Source: Nonomuraea roseoviolacea subsp. carminata | GTDB taxonomy: Bacteria; Actinomycetota; Actinomycetes; Streptosporangiales; Streptosporangiaceae | Reading direction: 5' to 3' | DNA length: 64,000 bases | Assembly: GCF_024172185.1 (NCBI RefSeq) | Contig: NZ_JAMZEC010000001.1 | Span: 4,092,001 to 4,156,000 of the forward strand | Shown here: positions 48,921 through 56,058 of the stretch, piece by piece | Layout of the letters: each line of letters opens with the position of its first letter | How positions within the stretch are numbered: position 1 is the first letter of the stretch | The notes under the pieces: generated by a model | What the model saw: only the letters and a program-made list of their open reading frames with translations | What the model was told of the DNA's origin: nothing | The model's database searches: none | Position numbers and translations under genes: made by a program

Positions 48921-50036
48921 CTACGGGCTCGTGCACGTCAGCGTGGGAGCCGGGTCGGGGGCGTTGCCGGTGGCGTTGAACCCGAACGTGGTGCTGGAGT
49001 TCGCCGCTATCCGCGCGTTGTGGGTGGCGTTCTTGACCGTCACGTCGGGCGGCTGCGAGGACAGCACTCCGTTCCACGGCTGGCCCTCGAAGCCCTGGCC
49101 GCCGGAGTAGGTCCACTTGACCGTCCAGCCGTTCAGCGCGGTGGAGCCGGGGTTGCGGACGGTGACCTCGGCCTGGAAGTGGCCCGCCCAGCCGGGCGTG
49201 GCGATGGTGCGCCACGTGGCGGTGCAGGCGCCGGGGGAGGTCGGCGTCACGGTCGGGGTCACGGTGGGCGTCACGGTCGGGGTGACCGTGGGGGTGACGG
49301 TCGGGGTCGTGCCGGGTGACTGGCCGTTCGGGCCGACGCCGGTGACCTCGCCGTTGCCGCCGTCGAAGACCACGTCGGAGCAGCTGTAGAAGTTCTCCTG
49401 GCTGTCGGAGCGGATCCAGTGGATGAACAGGATGTGGCGCCCGCTCTTGCCGGACGGGAGCTGGACGTTCCAGTAGTAGTAGTTCAGGCCGCCCGTCCCG
49501 CCGGACTGCGGCGGGTTGGCCACGCTGCCGAACGACTCCAGGTCGGACCACTTGAGCGGCGCGTCGGGGTTCCAGCCGTTCTTGGTGATGTAGTACACGA
49601 ACGAGCCGGGGTGCGCCGCCCAGTTGCTGTGCCGGACCTGGATGGTCGCCCCCGAGGTCAGGTGGGTGAGTGGCCAGTCGGAGCGGACCGCGTTGTAGGC
49701 GGTGAAGTCGTACGGCCCGCCCTGGCCGCCGCTGCAGATCTGGCCGTCCGGGATGAACCCCGACGTGCGGCCGCCGCCGTCGGAGCGCAGCACCGCGAAC
49801 CAGTTGTAGAGCGGGGTCGTGCCGCTCTGCGCGACCGCCGCCGCGCAGGCCGGGTTGTAGGGGATGATCTGCCCGTTCTCGCGCAGGCCGTCCTGCCAGC
49901 ACAGGAACGTGCGCGCGCCGGGGAACATCGTGACGCCGTGGGCCTGTGCCTGCTGTGGCGACAACGCCACCAGCAGGCTCGTCACCAGGGCCACGGCCGC
50001 CGCGGCCACCAGGGCCGCCGACCGGATCGGTCTCAT
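48921..50036 (-). CDS. AA10 lytic polysaccharide monooxygenase with CBM2
   Basis: 371 residues. The signal peptide ends QQAQA|HG, so His33 becomes the N-terminal copper ligand of the histidine brace; the second His lies in RHSNWAAHPGSF. The catalytic domain (about 33-225, HGVTMFPGARTFLCWQDG to FYSCSDVVFDGG) is of the cellulose-active actinomycete type. A TPTV-repeat linker, encoded by 12-bp direct repeats at about 49248-49308, joins it to a CBM2 (about 270-371, CTATWRTIATPGWAGHFQAE, GWTVKWTYSGGQ) that binds cellulose. The enzyme oxidatively breaks crystalline polysaccharide. A GAAAcTTTC palindrome lies about 110 bases upstream. Confidence 0.95.
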   Translation of the reverse strand: MRPIRSAALVAAAAVALVTSLLVALSPQQAQAHGVTMFPGARTFLCWQDGLRENGQIIPYNPACAAAVAQSGTTPLYNWFAVLRSDGGGRTSGFIPDGQICSGGQGGPYDFTAYNAVRSDWPLTHLTSGATIQVRHSNWAAHPGSFVYYITKNGWNPDAPLKWSDLESFGSVANPPQSGGTGGLNYYYWNVQLPSGKSGRHILFIHWIRSDSQENFYSCSDVVFDGGNGEVTGVGPNGQSPGTTPTVTPTVTPTVTPTVTPTVTPTSPGACTATWRTIATPGWAGHFQAEVTVRNPGSTALNGWTVKWTYSGGQGFEGQPWNGVLSSQPPDVTVKNATHNARIAANSSTTFGFNATGNAPDPAPTLTCTSP

Positions 50037-50390
50037 GGAGGAGTCCCTTGTTCGAGCGAAAGAGGAACCCGTCCACGACCCGCCCCGCCCGGCAGCACCC
50101 GTGTGTGCGCATTGAAACACGGCGTCGCGGGCCCGGCAACGCGCGCTGAAACTTTCAGCTACGCCCGGGGGCACGCCAATGACTTCATCGCGCTCGCGAA
50201 GCTCCCGGATCTGGTCGAGGCCGCCGTACGTGCCGGGGACGCGGAGCCGGCTCGGGGCCGAGCCCTGGGCCCTGCGTGCGCGCGCCCTGTTGCGGGCGTT
50301 CCCCAAGCTGGGGATCTCGGCGCGCGCCCAGCTTCGCGACCTCGACCTCGACTGACGGGTCACCGACGCCCGTCTGCGGCGTCGCGGCGT
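50037..50390. other. Upstream region of the polysaccharide monooxygenase
   Basis: 354 bases without a gene. It holds the monooxygenase ribosome site (AAGGGA on the minus strand), the palindrome at 50145-50159 and the end of the ACT-domain gene region. No clear sigma-70 promoter was identified. Confidence 0.5.
50145..50159. promoter_or_regulatory. GAAAcTTTC-type palindrome before the monooxygenase
   Basis: GCTGAAACTTTCAGC, a 7+1+7 palindrome with the same TGAAACTTTCA core as 48092-48106. It lies about 110 bases upstream of the monooxygenase start and is probably its operator. Confidence 0.6.
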
Positions 50391-51284
50391 TCACGGACGG
50401 CTGTAGCGGGCGTCGCGGGCGGCGGCGGCCAGTGCGGCGGCCCGGGCGGCCTCGGTCGGCGTGAACGGCAGGCCGGGACGCCGCAGCAGCAGCGCCCGCT
50501 CCGGGTGGACGGAGATCACCATCGTGCTGTTCAGCTCGGCCTCCTCCGCCACGGTCTCGCCCGGGCGCCGCCACTCGACCTCGGGCGCGCGCAGCAGCTC
50601 GCCCATCGCCTGGGGAAGCTGCCCGGGGTCGTCGTGGACCCGGCGGGCCAGCAGCAGACCCTGGACGCCGGGGTCGGTGAGGTCCTTGACCCGGGCGGGG
50701 ACGACGAACACGTCCAGCCCGCCCGCGGCGGCGAGCGCGGCGCGCAGGGCGTCCGGCTCCAGGCCCGTGGGCGCCTCCACGACGAACTCGTCCAGCGCGT
50801 CGCAGCCCGCCGGAGTGATGGCGCTGCTGCCGGTGGGCGCGATGTGCAGGGACAGGATGTTGCACCCCAGACGGCCGAACGCGCCCGCGACCTCCGCGAG
50901 GCGGCCGGGCCGCTCGACCACGCGCATCCTGATCCGCCACAGGCTCATGACGGTCCCGGCGCCGCCCTCGGGCAGGGGCGCGCCGGAACCCTTCGCGCCC
51001 CTCCGTCCCGCTCTGGACCCCTTCGCGCCCCGCCGTCCCGCTCCGGAGGGCAGGCTGCCGTGCAGCCGCTTGTGGACGGCCGAGCCGACGACCAGCGCGG
51101 CCCCGAGCCCGACCAGCACGACCGGGCCCGGGTCCGTGTGGCCCAGGAGAGTGGCGAGCAGATGGGCCAGGCCGACCGCCAGGAACAGCGCGGTCACCTC
51201 GACGGCCTCCTGCCGCCAGGAGCGCGCGTGGTGCGGGCGGCCGGTTCCGGCACGTGGGTGGATCGCCTTCGGTGCATCGCTCAT
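50391..51284 (-). CDS. Membrane-associated ACT-domain protein
   Basis: 297 residues. The N-terminal ~75 residues include two hydrophobic segments (VTALFLAVGLAHLLATLLGH and PVVLVGLGAALVVGSAV). A basic repeat, RAGRRGAKGS twice, comes from a 27-bp direct repeat near 50985-51045. An ACT domain follows (RMRVVERPGRLAEVAGAFGR, LGCNILSLHIAP), then further ACT-like sequence (STMVISVHPERALLLRRPGL). ACT domains bind amino acids or other small ligands. A membrane-ACT fusion of this type is not one I recognise, and its function is open. Confidence 0.7.
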   Translation of the reverse strand: MSDAPKAIHPRAGTGRPHHARSWRQEAVEVTALFLAVGLAHLLATLLGHTDPGPVVLVGLGAALVVGSAVHKRLHGSLPSGAGRRGAKGSRAGRRGAKGSGAPLPEGGAGTVMSLWRIRMRVVERPGRLAEVAGAFGRLGCNILSLHIAPTGSSAITPAGCDALDEFVVEAPTGLEPDALRAALAAAGGLDVFVVPARVKDLTDPGVQGLLLARRVHDDPGQLPQAMGELLRAPEVEWRRPGETVAEEAELNSTMVISVHPERALLLRRPGLPFTPTEAARAAALAAAARDARYSRP

Positions 51285-51396
51285 GGCCGCCAGTCTCACC
51301 ACTGGCTGTTACGCGGCCACGATCCGTGGCATTGCGGCGGCATTAAACCGGGCGCACCAGGTGACCTGCGTGTGACGTCACGCGTGTCCCACGAGG

Positions 51397-52002
51397 TCAG
51401 GCGGCCGACGGGGCGTCGCCCGGGCGCCACATCGGCCAGAACGTCGCGCCGTCCGGCAGCGCGAACGTCTCGCGCGGCCGGTAGCCGTGCCGCAGGTACA
51501 GGTCGCGGCTGCGCGGGCTGCTCGCCTCCAGGTACGCGGGCAGCCCGCCGAGCCGGGCGTGGTGGTGGCGCAGCAGCGCGCTGCCGAGCCCGCGGCCCTG
51601 CCGCGCCGGGTGGACCGCCAGGAACGCCAGGTGGTGGTGCGGCTCGTCCGGATGGTGCTTGTCGAACAGCGAATCCAGCAGCAGGAAGCGCTCCAGCCAC
51701 GGCCCGGCGGCCGCGGCGAGCCGCTGCTCGTAGCCGGGCGGCTCGGGCAGCGGTCCCACGCGCGGGAACCAGACGGCCACGGCGGGGGCGTCGTCGATCA
51801 GGTCGATCTCGCCGTGCCGGACGGCCTGCTCGACCAGGATCCGGAAGTCGGCGGTCATGATCTCGTGCCGGCCGCGCGGCTCGGGCACGAGGTACGACAC
51901 GGCGGCGAGCGGCTCGAACGCCGTGGCGATCAGCTCCGCGACGCGCGGCACGTCGTAGGCGCCGGCGCGGCGGATCACGGGGGCGGGGGACGACGAGGTC
52001 AT
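51397..52002 (-). CDS. GNAT family N-acetyltransferase
   Basis: 201 residues. The acetyl-CoA motif A is LAFLAVHPARQGRGLGSALL, with later motif B ASSPRSRDLYLRHGYRPRET. The N-terminus PVIRRAGAYDVPRVAELIAT is typical. It starts 11 bases after the upstream permease gene, so the two are probably cotranscribed. The acceptor is unknown. Confidence 0.9.
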   Translation of the reverse strand: MTSSSPAPVIRRAGAYDVPRVAELIATAFEPLAAVSYLVPEPRGRHEIMTADFRILVEQAVRHGEIDLIDDAPAVAVWFPRVGPLPEPPGYEQRLAAAAGPWLERFLLLDSLFDKHHPDEPHHHLAFLAVHPARQGRGLGSALLRHHHARLGGLPAYLEASSPRSRDLYLRHGYRPRETFALPDGATFWPMWRPGDAPSAA

Positions 52003-52012
52003 GGCGGGCTCC

Positions 52013-53497
52013 TCAGCGGGCGAGGTCGTGGACGGTCGCGGCCTTGGCGCCCAGGCCGACCCGGGAGTAGACGGCCGGTTGCCCGGAGCGCAGCACCATG
52101 GCCCACACCACGCCCACCACGGCGGCGACGCCGTACACGGAGGGCAGGATCCAGGCCAGCGGATCGCCCTCGGGCACGCCGAGCACGGTCGGGAAGTTGA
52201 TCACCGCGAGGACGACCATGACGGCCAGCGCCGCCGCGGCCGGCACCGGCGCGGCCAGCCGCCGCCAGACGTCCTCGCCGCTCGGCTCGCGGGAGAAGAA
52301 CGCGATGACCGCGATCGAGGTGGCGAAGACCAGGAGCAGCACGCCGAAGCCGCCGAAGGTGCCGCCGTAGAAGAAGAGCTGCACCAGCGGGTCGAGGCCC
52401 AGCACCGCGTACCCGACGATCACCAGGAAGCCCAGCACGCTCTGCGCGATCGAGCCGGCCTTGGGCGCGCCGGTGCGCGGCCGGGTGCGGCCGAACACGG
52501 CGGGCAGCACGCGCTCGCGGCCGAGGGCGAAGAAGTAGCGGGCCGTGGTGTTGTGGAAGGAGATCATCGCGGCGAACAGGCTGGTGACGAAGAGCGTCCG
52601 GGCGATGTCCACCACGGCGGAGCCGAGCTGCGTGGCGGCGATGACGAAGATGGTCTCGGCGCCGTCGCGGCGGGCGGCCTCGACGATGTGCGCGGGCCCG
52701 GTGGCGACCGTCATCGCCCAGGCGGACAGCGCGTACAGGCCGGCGATGATGGCGATCGAGGCGTACGTGGCGGTCGGCACCGTACGGCGCGGGTCGCGGC
52801 TCTCCTCGGAGAAGACCACGGCCGACTCGAACCCCACGAAGCCCAGCGTGGCGGTGATCAGCAGCGCGCCGACCCCCGGCACGAACAGCGCTCCCGGCGA
52901 CAGCGTCTCCAGCGAGAGGCCGGCCGGCGCGGGCCCGGCGACGTCGGCCACGTCGAACAGCAGGATCACCGCGACCTCGGCCGTGAGCAGGACGGCGAGG
53001 AGCCGGCCGTTGACGTCGATCCGCATCACCCCGAGGACCGACACCAGCGCCCACGCGACCAGCGACAGCAGCCACCAGGGCGGCGAGACGCCGGTCCACC
53101 GCTCGACGAGGGGCGTGGCCGCCGCGCCGAACGCGCCGTACAGGCCCACCTGGAGCGCGTTGTACGCGATCAGCGCGACCCAGGCCGCGGCGATGCCGGC
53201 CGGGCGGCCGAGGCCGCGGCTGATGTAGGTGTAGAAGGCTCCGGCGTTGGCCATGTGGCGGGCCATCGCGACGTACCCGACGGCGAAGACGGCGAGCACG
53301 GCGCCCACGGCCAGGAACGCGACGGGCAGGCCGGTGATGCCGGTGACCGCGTACGCGGTGGTGACGACGCCGGCGACGACGGTCAGCGGGGCCGCGGCCG
53401 AGAGCACGAAGTAGACCACCGACGGCGCGCCGAGCCGGTCGGCGGCCAGCGCGCCGGCGATCGGATCAGGCCGGGTGGGGGAGGGGGCGACGGGCAT
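52013..53497 (-). CDS. APC superfamily amino acid permease
   Basis: 494 residues with about 12 transmembrane helices. The first helix region APSVVYFVLSAAAPLTVVAG, the AGAFYTYISRGLGRPAG consensus of helix 3 and the VGFESAVVFSEESRDPRRTV loop are typical of APC transporters. It should import or exchange amino acids or amines. It is followed closely by the acetyltransferase gene. Confidence 0.93.
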   Translation of the reverse strand: MPVAPSPTRPDPIAGALAADRLGAPSVVYFVLSAAAPLTVVAGVVTTAYAVTGITGLPVAFLAVGAVLAVFAVGYVAMARHMANAGAFYTYISRGLGRPAGIAAAWVALIAYNALQVGLYGAFGAAATPLVERWTGVSPPWWLLSLVAWALVSVLGVMRIDVNGRLLAVLLTAEVAVILLFDVADVAGPAPAGLSLETLSPGALFVPGVGALLITATLGFVGFESAVVFSEESRDPRRTVPTATYASIAIIAGLYALSAWAMTVATGPAHIVEAARRDGAETIFVIAATQLGSAVVDIARTLFVTSLFAAMISFHNTTARYFFALGRERVLPAVFGRTRPRTGAPKAGSIAQSVLGFLVIVGYAVLGLDPLVQLFFYGGTFGGFGVLLLVFATSIAVIAFFSREPSGEDVWRRLAAPVPAAAALAVMVVLAVINFPTVLGVPEGDPLAWILPSVYGVAAVVGVVWAMVLRSGQPAVYSRVGLGAKAATVHDLAR

Positions 53498-53550
53498 CCG
53501 GTACCTCTCTGGGGGGTTCAGAACGGGGTCGGAACGGGTGCGGGGAACGG

Positions 53551-54183
53551 TCAGGTGCGATAGGTGAGGACGGCGTCGCCGACCGCCGCGCTGACGTGGC
53601 GGCTCAGGTCGCGCAGCGGCTGCGGCATGGCGGCGAGCACGGCGGCCAGGTAGCGGTGCGCGGTGGGCCGGTGGTCGGGGTCCTCGACGACGGTGTCGGT
53701 CATGCCGCAGGCGTCGACGAGCGCGGCCAGCAGCATGTCGTACGGGTTCAGCGGCTGGCGGCGGACCAGCGAGAGACGCAGCCGAGTGGACGGCCAGACG
53801 GCGGGCCCGAACTCGGTGGCGAAATAGCGATTCTGTTTGTGTTTCAACAATTTAGGCGTCACGCATTCCAGCAGCCCGACGGTGAGTAATCGGCCGGTGA
53901 CATCGTCGAGGGAACGTTGCGCCAGATACGCCAGCCAGGTGCGCACGTCGGTGTGCTGGGGCGAATTCGCGATATCGGCCAGGGTCGCGTCGGCCACGCT
54001 CTCGCGCAGCGGCAGGCGGTCGAGGAGCTGGAGGCGCGTGCCGCTCACGGTGAGCCGGTTCTCCAGGACGAGCTCGCCGATCAGGGCTCCGGCCAGGCCC
54101 AACGTCAGGCCCTGGAGGTACAGGCGGGGCTTGCCGGTGCCGGTCGTGTCCCACGCGACGAGGAAGAAGTCATCGGCCAGCAA
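53551..54183 (-). CDS. GPP34 (GOLPH3-like) family protein
   Basis: 210 residues. The pattern LADDFFLVAWDTTGTGKPRL, LGLAGALIGELVLENRL, DVRTWLAYLAQRSLDDVTGR and YDMLLAALVDACGM matches the actinobacterial GPP34 family, related to the eukaryotic phosphoinositide-binding GOLPH3. The start is TTG with GGGAG seven bases upstream. Actinomycetes carry many copies; their role is unknown, possibly at the membrane. Confidence 0.88.
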   Translation of the reverse strand: MLADDFFLVAWDTTGTGKPRLYLQGLTLGLAGALIGELVLENRLTVSGTRLQLLDRLPLRESVADATLADIANSPQHTDVRTWLAYLAQRSLDDVTGRLLTVGLLECVTPKLLKHKQNRYFATEFGPAVWPSTRLRLSLVRRQPLNPYDMLLAALVDACGMTDTVVEDPDHRPTAHRYLAAVLAAMPQPLRDLSRHVSAAVGDAVLTYRT

Positions 54184-54431
54184 CCGGATGCTCCCGCCGG
54201 GTGTGTCGCGACAGGTGGCGAACGGGGTGCGTCCAGGGGGAGGACAACCGAATCGGTTCGCTCACTATCGCCCTTAATGGATAGCCGGTTCATGAAATCG
54301 CGTGCTGGTGGCGCGAAAATGTTTATCAAGAACGCTGCGGCTGCGGCTAGGCCCCCCTTATCGCCAAGCCACTCCATTGGACGCATTAATGCTCTATATG
54401 ATGATTTATCCGCCTTATTGAAGATCGTCAC
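54105..54431 (-). CDS. Doubtful AT-rich small ORF overlapping the GPP34 start
   Basis: 108 residues from GTG, with GAGGA four bases upstream. It reads TIFNKADKSSYRALMRPMEW, then LGDKGGLAAAAAFLINIFAP as a possible membrane segment. The first ~60 codons use A/T-rich codons unlike the rest of the window. The 3' end overlaps the GPP34 coding start by 79 bases, which is a large overlap. It could be a foreign small gene whose end was replaced, or chance. Confidence 0.3.
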   Translation of the reverse strand: MTIFNKADKSSYRALMRPMEWLGDKGGLAAAAAFLINIFAPPARDFMNRLSIKGDSERTDSVVLPLDAPRSPPVATHPAGASGCWPMTSSSSRGTRPAPASPACTSRA

Positions 54432-54480
54432 CTTGTCCTCTGGTGTCCCAGAGGACCCAGGCGTCAACCCCTGTCGTGGG

Positions 54481-55233
54481 TCAGATGGTGGAGCCGCCGT
54501 CCATCACCAGGTCGTGGCCCACCGTGAAGCCCGCATCCGGCGAGGCGATCCAGAGGATCCCGGACGCGGCCTCCTCCAGCGCGCCCACCCGCCCGACGGG
54601 CAACTGCTCACCGAGGCGGACGGCCCGGTCCGCCTCCGTCTCGCCCGGGCGCAGCGACATCGTCGTGTCGTGCGGCCCCGGGCTGACGGCGTTGATCCGG
54701 ATCCCGTCCCGGATGTACTCCAGCGCGGCCGTCCGGGTCAGCGCGGTCACCGCCGCCTTGCTCGCCGCGTACGCGCCGGTGCCCGGGATGCGCTTGTGGG
54801 CGCCGATCTGCGAGGAGACGTTGACGATGACCCCGCCGCCGGCCGTGAGCATGTGGGCGATCTCGTACTTCATGGACAGCATCACGCCGGTGGTGTTGAC
54901 CGCGAGCGTGCGGGCCCAGTCGGCCTCGTCGATCTCGGCCGCGCGTCCCATCGTGAGGACGCCGGCGTTGTTGACCGCGATGTCCAGCGACCCGTACGCC
55001 GCGACGGTCTCCGCCACCAGCCGCTCCACGTCGGCGGCGCGGGTCACGTCGGCCGTGACCGCCGTGGCCGTGCCGCCCGCCTCCTCGGCCAGCTTCACGG
55101 TCTGCTCCAGTGGCTCCCTGTTCCGCCCGGCGACCACGACGCGGGCCCCCTCGCGGGCGAAGGCGAGCGCGGTGGCCCGGCCGATGCCGGAGCCGGCGCC
55201 GGTGACCAGCGCGACCTTGTCGGCGAACCTCAT
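54481..55233 (-). CDS. Short-chain dehydrogenase/reductase
   Basis: 250 residues of classical SDR: VALVTGAGSGIGRATALAFA (cofactor motif), NNAGV, VNVSSQIGAHKRIPGTGAYA with SK after it (catalytic Ser and YxxxK, here YAASK) and INAVSPGPHDT. The Arg/Asn residues after the second strand (VVVAGRNREP) suggest NADP(H). It is preceded on the same strand by a TetR gene, with a matching operator in front of each. Confidence 0.93.
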   Translation of the reverse strand: MRFADKVALVTGAGSGIGRATALAFAREGARVVVAGRNREPLEQTVKLAEEAGGTATAVTADVTRAADVERLVAETVAAYGSLDIAVNNAGVLTMGRAAEIDEADWARTLAVNTTGVMLSMKYEIAHMLTAGGGVIVNVSSQIGAHKRIPGTGAYAASKAAVTALTRTAALEYIRDGIRINAVSPGPHDTTMSLRPGETEADRAVRLGEQLPVGRVGALEEAASGILWIASPDAGFTVGHDLVMDGGSTI

Positions 55234-55284
55234 GACGAACCTCTTTCCTCGCGGCCCGCCGTCTCGCGGCGGGACCTTTCAATT

Positions 55285-55301
55285 AGACCGAACGTTCCAG
55301 A
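55285..55301. promoter_or_regulatory. TetR operator copy before the SDR gene
   Basis: AGACCGAACGTTCCAGA; on the minus strand TCTGGAACGTTCGGTCT. It matches the site at 55929-55948 in 14 of 15 core positions. Confidence 0.65.
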
Positions 55302-55331
55302 TAAAGGACATGCCGAAGAGGGGCGGGGCGG

Positions 55332-55910
55332 TCACAGCAGGCTGAGGGCGTGGGCCGCCGCGTCGCGCATCCGGGCCGGATCCGGCGACGCCTTGCCCAT
55401 GACCCGCATGCCCTGGAGCACCACGATGAGGAAGCGGGCCAGCGCTCTGGGGTCCTTGCCCGCGTCCAGCTCGCCCTGCGCCCGCGCCCGGATGAGGGCC
55501 GAGGTCAGGGCCGTCTCCAATTTGTCCCAGTTGCGGTCGACGAACCGGCACACCTCTTCGTCGCGGGGCAGCAGCTCGGCCGCCGCGTTGACGATCATGC
55601 AGCCGCGTTTGCCCTCCTCGGAGGACGACTGCCGGGCGAACGACCCGACGAGCCGCCGCACGGCCGGAAGCGCCGGCCCGGGCTGGGACAGCAGCTCGAC
55701 GGCCGACGGGTTCTGCACCTCCGTGAAGCGCTCCAGCGCCTTCATGTAGAGCTCGTGCTTGCCCCCGAATGTCGCGTACAGGCTGGCCCGGCCGATGCCG
55801 AGCCGTTCGACCAGGTCGGCCATCGAGGTCGACTCGTACCCGCGCTCCCAGAACAGCTCCAGCGCCGCGTCGAGCGCCGCGCCCGGGTCGAACTCCTTGC
55901 TCCTGGCCAT
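55332..55910 (-). CDS. TetR family transcriptional regulator
   Basis: 192 residues. The N-terminal helix-turn-helix is LDAALELFWERGYESTSMAD, then LVERLGIGRASLYATFGGKH. The C-terminal part (KRGCMIVNAAAELLPRDEEV) fits the TetR_C AcrR-like group. It lies 98 bases upstream of the SDR gene and probably represses both genes through the two matching operator sites. Confidence 0.93.
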   Translation of the reverse strand: MARSKEFDPGAALDAALELFWERGYESTSMADLVERLGIGRASLYATFGGKHELYMKALERFTEVQNPSAVELLSQPGPALPAVRRLVGSFARQSSSEEGKRGCMIVNAAAELLPRDEEVCRFVDRNWDKLETALTSALIRARAQGELDAGKDPRALARFLIVVLQGMRVMGKASPDPARMRDAAAHALSLL

Positions 55911-55928
55911 GCCCGCGACACTACCTCT

Positions 55929-55948
55929 TTCTGGAACGATCGGTCAAA
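55929..55948. promoter_or_regulatory. TetR operator copy before the tetR-like gene
   Basis: TTCTGGAACGATCGGTCAAA, with the dyad GA-n-CGATCG-n-TC. It lies 19 bases upstream of the regulator start and probably gives autoregulation; it may also affect the divergent GH42 gene. Confidence 0.65.
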
Positions 55949-56058
55949 GTCGCCTGGACCCGACCAGGGAAGTGCCTTGTCGCGGCGGAAGAAGAACGTT
56001 TTAATACCCCCTGGCGCGGCCCCGCGTCCCCACGAACGCGTCCCGCGAGGAGCACCCT

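Noticed and set aside
49248..49310. Tandem repeat as an independent element
   Set aside because: The 12-bp repeats encode the TPTV linker of the polysaccharide monooxygenase and are a normal feature of such linkers.
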